Assembly: GCA_947623455.1 (NCBI GenBank)
Contig: OX392536.1
Location: forward strand, 31,439,465 to 31,503,464
DNA: 64,000 bases
Direction: 5' to 3'
From: Mimachlamys varia
Taxonomy: Eukaryota > Mollusca > Bivalvia > Pectinida > Pectinidae
A program made the position numbers and the translations under genes. Positions 25,040 to 37,911 of this stretch are shown one piece after another. The notes beneath the pieces were generated by a model. That model was not told the origin of the DNA. It saw only the letters and a list, made by a program, of their open reading frames with translations, and made no database searches. The stretch's first letter is position 1. Each line of letters opens with the position of its first letter.

Positions 25040-26320
25040 TAGGATACTCTACAACTCCTTACAGAGCTGTTCTCAGCCTTTTTGAGTTGGTACCATTATT
25101 CTAAAATGACCGTTCGAACTTAACCATCCACACTTTTAAATCTTTCCAAGACATTTTTTCTAGACATCTTCACTAAATTATTAATCGATTACTTTCTTAA
25201 AAAGCAATATTTCATACAGAAATTACAGCACCTTGGTACTTCAAAGTTTGTTTGGATGTAATCAGCTGGTGATTTTAGTTTGATTTGATTTGTCTCCTCT
25301 AAAAGATGCGTAGGTTTTGCAGAGGCCTGCCCCCTCAGCCACCCCTCGACACCACCCCAATCCCCACCCCCTGTAGCCATTTGTATGTGTCGCCTTAAGT
25401 AGATGTCTATTTAAAATTCAAGCCTTCTGGGGACATTTAACTGATTTAACTTCATATGTATTGAATACTTACATCAAGACAACGAAACTTAGCCTTGACA
25501 CACCGTCAGAAATGTGTTGTCAGATACAAAGGCTTAACAACGCCGACAAACTTAGAATATCGATTCCATGTTGTTTAATAATTGATTATGGATGCGAACT
25601 TGTAATAGTACTTCAAGAATTAAATTAGCCCTGCTTTACATTACGAGATAAAGCTTGTACCACTTCCGCGTTTTATAGGGCGACTGTTCTTGGTCCTCCC
25701 GGAAGCTTGGTTCCGTTTGCGATAGTTCACGTGCCACATCTTGTCTAAATGACTTTCATACTTATTTCTATGTATCTGCTTCTGTGCTGTGGTTTTCATT
25801 TTGCCAAACAGTTATGACTTTCAAATATTTCATTATGCTATTTCAAAGACTTAAATACAACCTCCACAATTTGGAAAATACTAACTAGACTTGCCCCTCT
25901 TTAATATAACCGTGTTTTAGAAAGCCAGCGTGTAGTCCATTAGCGTGGCCAGCCGATCCGCCAACTTCCTGTTTTCTGGGTGTTGGCGCGCGGCGCCTAT
26001 GAAGAAATATTGATCTTTGATCGGATAGTCGTGTCATTACATCTGCAAGTGACAAATTGGGAAAGTGAAATTGATTTAAATTTGGCATTCAGGATGTAAA
26101 ATGATGCACTTGTTTCCCTATGCCATTTACCTATTCCCGTGGAAATCCTGTCCTTGTTGTCATGAACAATCTTTGTTTTTTTTTCTATTTACATTGGAGA
26201 TCGGTTAATCTATGGAACTTGTGGGTGTAATTAAAGAACGGAAAGATGTCAATTATTGTTTAAGGTATAACAAAAACAATTAACCATTGTGTTTTTATGT
26301 CTTTTTACGCTATACTCTAG
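25040..26320. other. no gene recognised
   Basis: Includes a small C-rich patch (25328-25378, CCCC-rich on plus) and a slightly CpG-richer patch near 25940-26000. No product was recognised. Confidence 0.5.
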
Positions 26321-26502
26321 AAAAAAATCAGAAAATACCATCAATCCTCAAAATGAGAACCGAGTCATCATTGTCATCACAACAAGTAAGCACACTAATA
26401 AGCAAACTCAAAAATGTCCATCTTCATATCACACAAAGATACATCATCTTTATCGATGAGATCAAGATGTCGACCATACAACTTGCCTATAGTCTTCATC
26501 AT
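26321..26502 (+). repeat. dispersed repeat family A, internally deleted copy
   Basis: AAAAAAATCAGAAAATACCA (common boundary) is joined directly to CCTCAAAATGAGAACCGAG. About 200 bp of the first half is missing. Continues with CCATCTTCATATCACACAAA. Confidence 0.7.
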
Positions 26503-27070
26503 CAAAGACAACTGTTATCGACATTTCCTCTGGGTCAGTATTTTAAGTGGAAATTATGGGATACAATACATAATTTTTTTGTTTTGCTAAATTTGGAATT
26601 CGAATATTCTGCAACTAATCTACATTTCAATGCAGCTACACTGATAATAACGTCATTGTGAACAAAGTCCTCGCCAAACGTACAGGTCGAAAGTTGCAAA
26701 CAAAGCTTTTACTGATAAAGCACAAAGTTGTTGCGAAATTGAGTAGCAGGTATATAAAGCAACAGACTGCTTAAAAAAGAAGTTTCAGGATTGGTGGAGA
26801 CACTGATTCCTATATGTACACTACCTACAAATTATTCACGATGTGTGTTACATGTATCATGCATGCATCATTTCTAAAACCGTCCATATTTACGCCCTGT
26901 ACTAATACAGTCTGCACTAATGACTGGATTTTTGCTGTTGTAATCTTTACGCAGGGGACAAAAATTGTCTAGTTTTATGGAGTTTACTAAATCTTAATAG
27001 ACATAACTCTGTCGTCATTGTTTAACTCATACAACTCATTCAACTGACACAATTTTCGCTATCTCTAACT
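26503..27070. other. no gene recognised
   Basis: AT-rich spacer between two family A copies. Confidence 0.5.
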
Positions 27071-27236
27071 GAACCAGAAGACGCTTACTCTTCCGGAACG
27101 CCTGGTCTTATTCTCTTGTACTGTTACGAGGATCTCCATGTAAATATTTCTTTTGTTCCTATTCTGCCTCTAGTTTAATTGATTTTGATTTTGAATTATG
27201 GTTTGGTTGACGCTTTGATATTCTTTGATTTATTTT
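27071..27236 (-). repeat. dispersed repeat family A, short copy
   Basis: GAAGACGCTTACTCTTCCGG through GGATCTCCATGTAAATATTT to the common boundary (GATATTCTTTGATTTATTT), minus orientation. Confidence 0.75.
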
Positions 27237-28030
27237 TTAAGTTCAGTTTTGGTTTTTTTTTTTTAATTTTCTTCATTACTCAGTTTGGTATAAATTTTAT
27301 TTTCTTTCTATTCTTCAAGATTGGTTTGTTGTTATGAAAGGATTATTGAGTATACCAATGCAAGCTGTAAATATAGAATGATTTTTACTCCAGCTCTTAT
27401 CTCTTCAATGTCATTTTATTTTTTGCTGTTGTTCAATTTTTAATCAGCGAAACATGTTTAAATGGCATTATAAAACCGCTCTTTTTTCGATAAACATATA
27501 CCAAGATTACCTGTCTCTTGAAATACCGCTTTTTGTATGTGTTGACGTGAAATCGAATGTGCCCTTGGTCGTTGGTTTTGTATAGTTGTACGATGTTCCT
27601 TATAGTATCAATAGCAAACAAAATCAATTAAAATTCCATATTTAGCCTTTTGTCATTTTGTAGGTGTTGTTGTAACCTTGACAGTGTCGTAAAAATCGTA
27701 TTTAATAGAATAGTCGTACCGTCTGTTCAATTCTCCATGTGATTTTTTTCTGTTTTATAGATTGGTTGTCATAGAAACATGCATAGTCTGATGGGCCTTT
27801 GTCAACGAGGGGCGTTTATGGTTTTTTAATCAATCCATTACTTGTCTACATATATTTTAGCATTGATGGGCTGTTTTTACCTTTTCTCAAAAAGAACATT
27901 ATTGAAAAATGTTTCCATTTGTTTAGAATCAAAGCAGATACTTATACTTTCATTTACACCTCTAAAGATATGATAGATCCGTGTAACCAAATCGTTCCAA
28001 TGTCTCCAAACAAGGATATTTCTATATTTT
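27237..28030. other. no gene recognised
   Basis: T-rich start, then unique sequence. A frame opening near 27799 runs into the 30-bp array but begins at TTG and shows no domain. Confidence 0.5.
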
Positions 28031-28402
28031 CCTGTGTTTATCATATCAATGATTCGGGTTCCTGTGTTTGGTATATCAGTGCTTTCGGTTCCTATGTTTG
28101 TCATATCAGTGATTTCGATTCCTGTGCTTGTCATATCAGTGATTTCGATTCCTGTGTTTGTCATATCAATGATTCAGATTCCTGTGTTTGGTATATCAGT
28201 GATTTCGGTTCCTATGTTTAACATATCCGTGAATCAGATTCCTGTTTTTGTCATATCAATAATTTCGATTCCTGTGTTTGGCATATTAGTGATTAAAATT
28301 CCTGTTTTTGTCATACATGTATCAGTGATTTCGATTCCTGTTTTTGTCATACATGTATCAGTGATTTCGATTCCTGTGTTTGGCATATCAGTGATGTTGC
28401 TG
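28031..28402. repeat. 30-bp tandem array, 12 units
   Basis: Units starting CCTGTGTTTGTCATATCAGT recur at 28031, 28061, 28091 and so on. The last two complete intervals are 36 bp because ACATGT is inserted. All lengths are multiples of three, so one plus-strand frame stays open through the whole array (hydrophobic 10-residue repeat VFVISVISIP). A minus frame is open over several units (TNTGIEITDM). No domain or start context supports coding. Confidence 0.9.
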
Positions 28403-30491
28403 GTATGAACATTTCCGTTGTAAGTGATTTCTGTCCCCCATTTAAGCCTTTAATAATTTAACCTTGGCGTGTTGGACATCTTCATATTTATATCATAATG
28501 TCATGTGCTTATACTTGCGACAGGTATCTGTTTTTAACCAAGACATCTAGAATCATTTGCATCATATATCTTCATGTTTAATATGTTCTTGCATACATCG
28601 TTTATAATATTCAAAATGCATTCACGCATTTTGTTCATATAAAAAGGGATGTAAATCAGTTTACTCTTTACAAACTTGGCTGATTCAGAACCCCTACTTT
28701 TCACTCCCTACTTTTCACAATGCCACTGGGCTTTTGTCACCTGACGTGCTGACGCAATGCAATTACAGTTTTCAATTGCATCCAACTACTTTTCAAAAGT
28801 TTACTTCCTCATTTTTTGGTACTAAAAGTGATTCCTTTCAGAAGAAAATATGCCTCTATCATGACAACCGCTCTTTTGAGACCTGTTTAATTTTTATGTA
28901 TTTATTAATTTGCTCATAACTGCTGCAATGCATACAATTTTACAGCGTGTGTAATTATCTCGCAATGCTGTCATCTGATATACCCGTTCGGCAGATGAAA
29001 GTAAACAGTTACTGATAAGCTGTGCCGTATCCCAGAACGACTTCAGTCTTAAAATAACATCAACTGAGGCACTCGACAGCGTGACATATGATATATCTCA
29101 GCATGTAATGACTTTCCTGAGACTAATACTTTACACATATCATGGTCTCATCAAGGCTGATCAAATGTAAACACTCCGTATTTAACACACATACTTTAAC
29201 CTGAATGTGAGATCGATTCCTCCGCGGCGTTATATCCGTCAGACCTCAGACAACATCTCGACACGGCCTATCAATGTTTCTATAATATATCATCAGATGC
29301 ATACAAAGTGGGAGTCATAAGGCATGGACTAAAGACGTTATCTATATCATATTAGTATCAAGTCTAAGGGCAGGGAGCGGAATTGTATCTGTGGTTCCTG
29401 TGTTGGAAGTATTATGTTTAATTAAATCCTTTTTACAATGTTTTTTTTTGTTTGAGTTTAGACTGGTAATTTCCTTCGTGGAAGAAATGAAGAGTCATTG
29501 TGAGTCTCTCAACAGTTTATGTGGTGCATATACTACATGAAAACGAAATATTAAAAACCGGTGATTAAATTGCTGCCGTGTGTGTGACTTAAATCAAAAC
29601 CTAGAACGTTATTAGTTTACATATATCAAAGTGTGTTCGGTCTGTTAAAGGGCGCCTGTCTATAGTCAGCCCTCTCTGAAACCATTGTTGCACTTCGTTT
29701 CTTCTTATTTTAATCAGTGTGTGTTCGTTCCGTAGTCGTTGATGGCACGTCCCAAAAGACGGGTATAGATTGCAATACGGTTTATCGATAAGGCCAATCA
29801 ATGTAAAATGGCAGCTGCATTGCAAACAATATATTTGTAAAGTGTATCAGAAAGCAATTAATGTTGAAACGCTGTATATGAACGGCTTATCTCTTTAACC
29901 TTGAACGTTCTTTACCAGCTGTATAATATAGATATAACCAAACACTTTCTTCTACAACTACTAAACTACCAACGTTGAAATTGTCTGAAGTGTGCCGTCT
30001 AGAGGTAATTCACAGAGATAGCTATCTTGCTTTCCATACAACAAAAAAGGAAAATTATCCAGTGCAAAGGGGCATTTTAGATGTGTATGTGCCATTTGTA
30101 AACGATTTTCGAACGATATTTTGAATTCGAATATGTGATAGAGGATTTCAGAGAAATTGAGTTTTGTAAGGGCTTAACAAATAGCAGATTGTATGCACAT
30201 TTTCAAATTAAATATTTCCAAGTTGAAATATTAAAAATAGACGAATACAAACTGGGAATAACCACTTGGAGGAATACTGTTTATGTAGAATAGATTTTTC
30301 GTACTTTCGTATCAAAATGTTTTTGAGGGGAGTGTGATGGAAGTCATGATTGTTATCAGCAGATAAGAACCGTGTACCGTATATGTATAAGGCAAAAACT
30401 GAGGTAACGTTAATTAAGTATTTAAAATGATAGAAGAAATAATTATCAAGTAGGTATGAATACAACACTTTCCCTACGTCGGAAATCCTGT
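28403..30491. other. no gene recognised
   Basis: Unique AT-rich sequence. Short frames only. Confidence 0.5.
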
Positions 30492-30763
30492 AATACAAGC
30501 TGTGCTGGAATGTGTTGTTGCGTAAACCAAGCTCTAACGAATAGTTTTGCAGTAAAAAGATTGACTGGACCTCAATATACCTGTTGTGTGTCCTTGCAAT
30601 TCATTGTCCGAACCTATCAGTGTCAAATATTAATACGTAAGAATACAAGCTGTTCTTACGTACACCAAGCTCTAACGAATAGTTTTGCAGTAACACAAAT
30701 TGACTGGACCTCAATATACTTGTGTGTCCTTGCAATTCATTGTCCGAACCTATCAGTGTCACC
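30492..30763. repeat. imperfect tandem duplication, about 140-150 bp unit
   Basis: AATACAAGCTGT at 30492 and 30642, GCTCTAACGAATAG at 30531 and 30669, and the shared CAATTCATTGTCCGAACC tail show two copies. The second has small indels. The frame at 30456-30767 is produced by this duplication. Confidence 0.85.
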
Positions 30764-31944
30764 ATAAATGACTACTGGCGAGATGTCTGCTGCGTTTCTA
30801 CTGCATATAATTTACTAAGCATCCATCAGCTGTTTAACCTCATCGATTAATTCACTAGCAAGTTGGTTAAGTCTGCGGATTAATGTACACAATAGTAGCT
30901 GTGATACGATTCTACGTCACTATCATAGTGCTGCATACACGAATTTAGAGAATCAATTTATTATAGTCCGGAATGGGATATCAATGAAATTGATGAGAAA
31001 GTCAAGGCATTCTGCTTCTATGACTCTAATATAATATTGTGATGACCTGTGAACTCTCTAACCACGTGCAAACATAATGAAGTGTGCTGCTAACAATTCG
31101 TTCACTGGCACGTCATTGTCTGGCCGTGTTTTACCGTTGCGATATATCTTCGCTATGCGGGCAGGTTAATCAAATGTCAATGTCTCATGAGAATTAGCAG
31201 CAGGAAGTTTCATTAACGCAAAAACTTCCGCTGAATAAAATGATGTGTGTTTTGATGACATCGTATTCAAAACTAAAATTAATGAAACCTGCCTCGATGT
31301 GTATGATTATTTTAATGTATTATGCGGATGTATTGGCGTTCTTCATGAACCTTCCTAGAGTTGTTAAAATACGCGTTTTTACAGGCAATATCGGGAATGT
31401 ATAAGAGTGAGTGTTTTAACAATATTAGATTATGATCTGTAAAAATATATAATAACTAATTCAAACGGGCTGAGGTCTAAATGAGAGTTGCAAAAATGTT
31501 TTAATCTTCACAAATGGATAACGACGAAGATGGGGGACAAATGGATAGTATGTGCTGTGTTTCATCAACTCATTAAAAAAGTGAAAGGGATTGCTGCAGA
31601 ACTCTAATTTATCTAACTCTCTATCTTAATCCGGATGTCACAAATATTAATTTGCTCTTGCACCTTCTCCGAGTACAAGTCATGACATGTTTTGTTATTG
31701 TTTGAGGTGCTTACAGAGTACAGGGCGATGATTGCTGCATGGAGTGTGTAATACTGGACAATTTGGATGTTTATTCTAAATCCTTTAATTTAAAAGTAGC
31801 TTAAACGACTGTCTAAAACTTTTAACCATTCACAATATTTGAGATTTTAATGGAGACCATGTAAAGGTTGCGAGTGTCACTCGCCCTTTTATAACGAAGA
31901 ATGCATTAATCCTCAAACCGGACGTGTAAAGTTCTGGGGGTTAC
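30764..31944. other. no gene recognised
   Basis: Unique sequence with no frame over 60 codons. Leads into the SINE-like fragment. Confidence 0.5.
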
Positions 31945-32015
31945 CTGTCCGATCACGTTGTTTTTCTCCGGGTGCTCCGGTTTCCTTCCACAATAAGACC
32001 CTATGCGCGCTAACA
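31945..32015 (+). mobile_element. SINE-like core fragment
   Basis: Contains TTTTTCTCCGGGTGCTCCGG followed by TTTCCTTCCACAATAAGACC and GCGCGCTAACATCCAGG. This phrasing recurs in mollusc SINEs as I recall them, and its first part matches the body of the SINE near 39784. No tRNA-like head can be recognised upstream, so this is a truncated or decayed copy with uncertain limits. Confidence 0.5.
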
Positions 32016-32269
32016 TCCAGGCCGCTTGAAATGCGTTGAGATATGCATACGTGTCTTTAACACGCATACAGACCAATGTGTTACGTCTGATACCTTAAGA
32101 TTATAATATAACTCATTAGTTGTCATCTAAGGTAAAATCCAATTTGTGCAATTCATCTTCCTTTCTGAGATTCCGTAAAAATAATCGATAGTATAATGAT
32201 TACCCACATTGGGCGACCAACGTCGAATACTTAGTATACTTAAATCATACCTTGTTCCTTAAAAAAGAA

Positions 32270-32390
32270 AGGAAAACAAACACACCAAACCCCAAATCGA
32301 TTAAACTAGGGGGGATATGAACAACGAACAGACCATTGAATAAGTACAAGAGAATAAGACAAGGTGTTCCGCATGAATAAGCGTCTAAGA
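32270..32390 (+). repeat. dispersed repeat family A, short copy
   Basis: CCCCAAATCGATTAAACTAG, then AAGTACAAGAGAATAAGAC and AAGGTGTTCCGCATGAATAA match the first 120 bp of the family. Confidence 0.6.
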
Positions 32391-32650
32391 GTGGTTATCA
32401 GGAACTACGTAAATATACCACTGACCCAGGGGTGTGTATTTCATTTTGACCGGGAACAGACTTTTCATTTCGTAGGACATGCACAAACTAACGCTTACAA
32501 AATCAAATTACTGGCCCAAAAATCTCGATCAAAATTATTGATTTTTTAAGCGACTGATTTACCCTTAGACTATACCTGATATATGTGTATCGTTCAATGT
32601 AGCTAATAAGCTGTAAAAGACAGACGGTCATCGACCGGGGAATTACAATG

Positions 32651-32838
32651 GCGTGAGCGTAACTCACCGTGTCATATCACAGACGGTTTCTCTGGAAGCG
32701 TGAGCGTAACTCACCGTGTCATATCACAGACGGTTTCTCTGGAAGCGTGAGCGTAACTCACCGTGTCATATCACAGACGGTTTCTCTGGAAGCGTGAGCG
32801 TAACTCACCGTGTCATATCACAGACGGTTTCTCTGGAA
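32651..32838. repeat. 47-bp tandem array, 4 identical copies
   Basis: Units start at 32651, 32698, 32745 and 32792 and show no difference by eye. Each has GTGAGCGTAACTCAC, a 5-bp stem with a 5-base loop. Identity between copies points to recent expansion. Confidence 0.95.
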
Positions 32839-33045
32839 GCGATATCTTCTGAACATTCCATTATGTCTTAATTGAAATTCTTAATAAACGTTAAACGCTT
32901 CTAGTCATCTAAAGAAATTCTCAAAAACAAAACAAAAATGTGTGTTTGCGAAAAGCTCTGTTTCCTGGCTCTTATCATATTACTAGTGCTTACTTCCTTT
33001 TAATCAACTGACTTAGTGTACTAGTATTACTGTAAAATCAATTCA

Positions 33046-33200
33046 GCCGAAGACGCTTTCTTTTCACCTAGACTTATTCTCTTGTAAATTTTACAAGAGT
33101 CTCCAAGTAAATCTTTCTTTTTTTCATAGTTTATCCTTAGTTTAATCGATTTTGAGTTCAGATTATGGTTTTGTTGACACTTCGGTATTCTCTATTTTGT
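33046..33200 (-). repeat. dispersed repeat family A, short copy
   Basis: Contains GCCGAAGACGCTTTC, TAGTTTAATCGATTTTGAG and CACTTCGGTATTCTCTATTT in minus orientation. It lies about 150 bp before the 54-bp array. Confidence 0.65.
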
Positions 33201-33345
33201 CAGTCAATAGAATACGCTTAGTTTAAGACACGGATTACTGTTAACCCCATGTACTGCCACCTGCCTTCTTCACTCAGCGTTTGATATTCTTACTTTTATG
33301 GTTATGTTGTTTTCTTATTATTTACTTTATTGTTCCTGATAATTG

Positions 33346-34235
33346 CTTACTATTTATTACTGTTACCGGCTTACTCAACGTATTATAATTACAGCTACGA
33401 TTTACTACATTTGCTATGACCGGCTTACTCAACGTATCATATTTACAGCTACGATTTACTACATTTGCTATGACCGGCTTACTCAATGTATTGTATTTAC
33501 AGCTACGATTTACTACATTTGCTATGACCGGCTTACTCAACGTATTATAATTACAGCTACGATTTACTACATTTGCTATGACCGGCTTACTCAACGTATC
33601 ATATTTACAGCTACGATTTACTACATTTGCTATGACCGGCTTACTCAATGTATTGTATACACAGCTTGGATTTACTATATTTACTATGTCCGGCTTACTC
33701 AAGGTATTATATTTAAAGCTAAGATTTTCTACATTAACTGACCGGCTTACTGAAGGTATTGTTTTTAAAGCTAAGATTTACTACACTGACTGTGACCGGC
33801 TTACTGAAGGTATTGTATTTGAAGCTAAGATGAACTACATTGACTGTGACCGGCTTACTGAAGGTATTTTATGTACAGCTAAGATGAACTACATTTTCTG
33901 TGACCGGCTTATTCAATGTACTATAATTACAGCTTAGCTTTACTACATTGACTGTGACCGGCTTACTGAAGGTATTATATGTACAGCTAGGATTGACTAC
34001 ATTGACTGTGACCGGCTTACTCAAGGTATTATACATTGTATCTACCGCTAAGATTTACTATATTTACTATGTCCGGCTTACTCAAGGTATTATATTTACA
34101 GCAAAGATTTACTACATTGACTGTGACCGGCTTACTCAATGTATTATATTTACAGCTAAGATTTACTACATTTTCTGTGACCGGATTACTCAAGGTATTA
34201 TATATACATCTAAGATTTACTACATTTTCCACTAA
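33346..34235. repeat. 54-bp satellite array, about 16 units, partial 162-bp higher order
   Basis: Each unit holds CCGGCTTACTCAA and ATTTACTACATT. Unit starts at 33367, 33421, 33475, 33529, 33583, 33637 and 33691 are exactly 54 apart. Later spacings are 52, 54 and once 61. The first six units cycle through three variants (CGTATTATAATT, CGTATCATATTT, TGTATTGTAT) twice, a 162-bp higher-order unit. Since 54 is 18 codons, frames stay open on both strands. No gene is inferred from them. Confidence 0.93.
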
Positions 34236-34429
34236 CTATTAACTCTTACCAAATATGTGTTTTCTTTGTTTACTACCTTTGTTTTCCTTTATGTGTTCTT
34301 TAATAGTACGTTTACTTATCGTTTATCCATTACTTAATTGATGGCATACATTTGTTTTTATTGATATTATCTTATTTTGTTTTCATGATGTATCGCCTAC
34401 TTTTTACTGATGCATTACATGCTTATTAC

Positions 34430-34512
34430 CATGTAGTGAGCAATGCAATATGTAGTAAGCAGTACACTATAGTGAGCAATACACTGTTGTAAGCAGTACA
34501 ATATGTATCTGT
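34430..34512. repeat. degenerate ~19-bp tandem repeat
   Basis: GTAGTGAGCAATGCAATAT is followed by GTAGTAAGCAGTACACTAT and two further variants. Weaker echoes (AGTAAGCAATAAAATACA) continue to about 34630. Confidence 0.6.
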
Positions 34513-36202
34513 CAGTAAAATATATGTTAGGACGTACAATGCAGCGAATAATATGAAGCTAGACTACAGTGTAGTAAAGTACCAATGCAGTAAGCAATAA
34601 AATACAATGTAGCCGCCGATACAGTAAATTGCTGGCAGTAAACATAGGGTTATATATATTTATTTCATAGAAAATTAGTTTATTGAATATTGTACAGATT
34701 CCGTCTTTGTGCTTTATATTGATTTGGGAAGGCGTCGCTTGTCCTTTACCTAATAAGAACAGAAATGGACAATACAATATAATACATTGATAGGTCGATC
34801 CACGAGCTTTAAGATCCTAGGAGCTAATTGACCTAAATGCTCGACCAAAGACTCTTTTGTGCGACAAAAGTACATTGACCCGTGTAAGAAGTGGACGGTG
34901 TGGGGTATTGTCATCTTGCTGCGAATAAATATTATTGGTATATTTATCTTGTGATATCTGGTGTCAATTTAGTGGAGAGGATGGCACCGCCTTAATATAC
35001 TGCTACATTCCTTTACTTAATCATGGTTATTCAAATGAAAAAATATAACATAACAAAGTTGCAATAAAGGCCTGCTATGCTGTTTTGTTGTTTATGTTAA
35101 GTCATTGAATACCCTATTAGAAATTAATTAAATATCCATAACATTATGATTGATTTTAAATGACAGAATAGCAAATTATTTGCCGAATTTGCAAGTAAAT
35201 TGAGGCCCTATTCTTTATACTAGTTAGAAATGAGTGTAAGTAAATTTGGTGTCAGGACCAGGATCGACAATTTCTGTTACATTTGTGTACCTACATGTAG
35301 TTATTTCTGACCCCTTGGTCAGGTAATGACCTAATTTACCAAGTACCTCTGTACTGGCCGATTACTAGCTGGCAGCTGGCTATCTTGAGATAGGTCAACA
35401 TACTGCTAGACTTTCTTGCACGTCCTTATTCAACATAGCAGTATTGATTGTGCTATATAGTGACCAATTTGTAACCCCACGTAATTCGTATGTCGACTTT
35501 TCTTTCACAAATTGTGTCTAATAATTGTTTCTTGTTAACATCAACGTTACAACAGGGCATTTCGTTGAATTGTATATAAACTAATTTCCGCTCACAGACA
35601 GGGCAGGTTAATAAATCCATCAATCATTGACTTCCCACATTTTAAGAAAAAAAATATAGGACTGTTCTCACAGGAGAGATAATGTAAACAAAAAGGCATT
35701 ATGCAATCCGATTCAGTTTTTTAATACGTAGGTTTCGTGATGGCAAAAGCTGTCAGATATGCAACAGCGGGGTATGCTGCTATGCGTCTTCCATAGATAA
35801 AAAAGCTAGCACATGAGCATAGTACCCATCTCGAATAAGTGTTGCCGCGAAATATTATACCGTGTAGGGGTGAAATATCCTCTAGTAGTAAAGTATCTCC
35901 GCGAAGTATAATATCAACTCTCTAGTAGTATCGTAACATCTTGGTGAGTAAAACATTTGTATGAAAAGTGGTATGAAAATCCTCCCGAAGTAAAAAGAAT
36001 CAACACGAATACCTCCTAGTTCACTACATAACTAGGTCTATACAAATGATGTGGTGACTTCATTATATTGGTGTCGGTCCTTGCATCCTCGAGGAAGTAA
36101 AACTTGAAACTTAGTAATAATAGGTGTTGCACATGCATTGTGGTTTAACATTAAAATATGATTTCACGTTATTGATATCGTCTACCCGAACAGTAAATGA
36201 TA
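34513..36202. other. no gene recognised
   Basis: Begins with weak echoes of the 19-bp repeat, then AT-rich unique DNA. Confidence 0.5.
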
Positions 36203-36326
36203 TAAGAGAATACCGAAACATGTTAGAGAAGCAGGGGTGTTGCCATTAAGAAAGGGACAGTTCACGATTGGAAAATCGAAATCGTCACCTGCATCGTAAA
36301 GCTTAGTAGTAAGGTTCCCATGTTTA
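36203..36326 (+). repeat. dispersed repeat family A, internally deleted copy
   Basis: AAGAGAATACCGAAAC (common boundary) is followed at once by GAGAAGCAGGGGTGTTGCC and AAAGCTTAGTAGTAAGG, which belong to the far end of the family. The middle part is missing. Confidence 0.6.
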
Positions 36327-37911
36327 GCACCCATGCAATAAAGTTCTAAATGCGTCGAAAGATTATGACTAGTCTTAATATAAAAAGGAAGAGAGTAAAA
36401 CAATTGCACGTTTATATCAAATAGAACTTGGTGGTGTGATAAGTCGGATATGGCAATAGTATTGCTGTCTTTCGCAATATGTGAACGTGCCATAGATAAT
36501 ATGATTCCAAGGGTATAATTAGTGGTACAAAATTTGCTCGACCCTATCTGTGACAATTACAAATTACATATGTGTCCAAACCTCACGAAAGGATTTCTTC
36601 GACGTGCAACTTTTGCGAAATTGTTACTATATGTTAGGAATTTGGCTTCTGGTTTGGTTGCGTATTACTTCTCCATATATCATTATGAGTTGCCAAACAT
36701 AATTATTTCTAGACTTATTGTAACATTTATTGCAGATCATGAGCAACCGTTCATTTATGTGTCTATGTCAAAAATTGATTAACAATTAAAACTAATGTGA
36801 ATACAATGCATATTCCAATATACCAGAAAGGAGCCCACCGATGGTATCATTCGGGCCAACTTTCAGACTCCATTCAAACATGGTGGCGATTCTGTTATCA
36901 GTCTCAGTTTATTCTGTTGTGTTTTGTCGCATGATTGTCAAAGGGTTTGGGATTGCGACACGTATATTTGTCAGGAATGGAGTTTAACCATAGCCTTAAA
37001 TACCATCAGTGATAGAATTCCCGGTGGATTCGTGCAATCCACACCTTATCTGGACCAACAGACCAATGGTGCATAAAAAATTCACAAATAATTCCAGACT
37101 GTTTTACTGTAGCGGTTTATTGAGACACAGAGGCTCTTTATAAATCACCAAGCCACTGGCACCATCGTAAATGTTGCACTGGGTCAGACTATGGTGGTAT
37201 TAGCATGGTTTTGAAGTCTGCTTCAAAATATGCAGATTAAATGTTCATGGAACATGTTTATTCGAATATAAATGGTTCTGCGTTTGCCAACACGACTCGG
37301 TCGATCTTAGTCTGTCTAGCTGAACGAGGTACTGCCGATTTTTTATTTAGTTTTTTTTTTCTTTCAAATTACAATTTTGTAGAAAAACTAAACATCGGGG
37401 TTTGTTGTTGCCTCAGAGCTGAAAGGTGTTCTAGAATGGTCTACATGAAATACTATATCATGAGAAAATATTCTATCGTATCCTCATGCTGTGGTAACAG
37501 GTCAATATATTATATGTACAGCTATCCCATTATATTTCATATCTCGGAATTCTTTGAATACTTTAGATATTGATCTTCATTTTGTTGGCTTTCAAACTAC
37601 TGAAGATTCTTTATGAGTTAGAGTAGCAATATGACATAACACCGCCCACCTTTCTTTGGTATCTGTATCGAAAAAATATCTGCTTTGCAAAAGTATTTCT
37701 GCCGATCTTCTTTACATGTTTAGTTATGTATCTTTCCCTTTTCAAGTTTGGATTTTAATGGAATGCATTCTAATATTCATTTAATTTGGACAAGTTGTTT
37801 CTGCCAATAGGAGAGTATAATTGTAAACTATGGATGTTGTCTTAAAAATCTTCCAGTGATAGTGTTTTAAGTGTAGGTTATTAAAACGATATACCAACTA
37901 AAATTTAGAAG
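36327..37911. other. no gene recognised
   Basis: Frames at 36522-36782 and 37241-37573 have no recognisable domain. Confidence 0.5.

Noticed and set aside
27799..28221. 140-codon plus frame entering the 30-bp array
   Set aside because: Starts at TTG, not ATG. Half of it is satellite and the first part shows no domain.
33322..34242. Frames on both strands in the 54-bp array
   Set aside because: 54 is a multiple of three and the unit is stop-free on both strands, so open frames are expected without coding.
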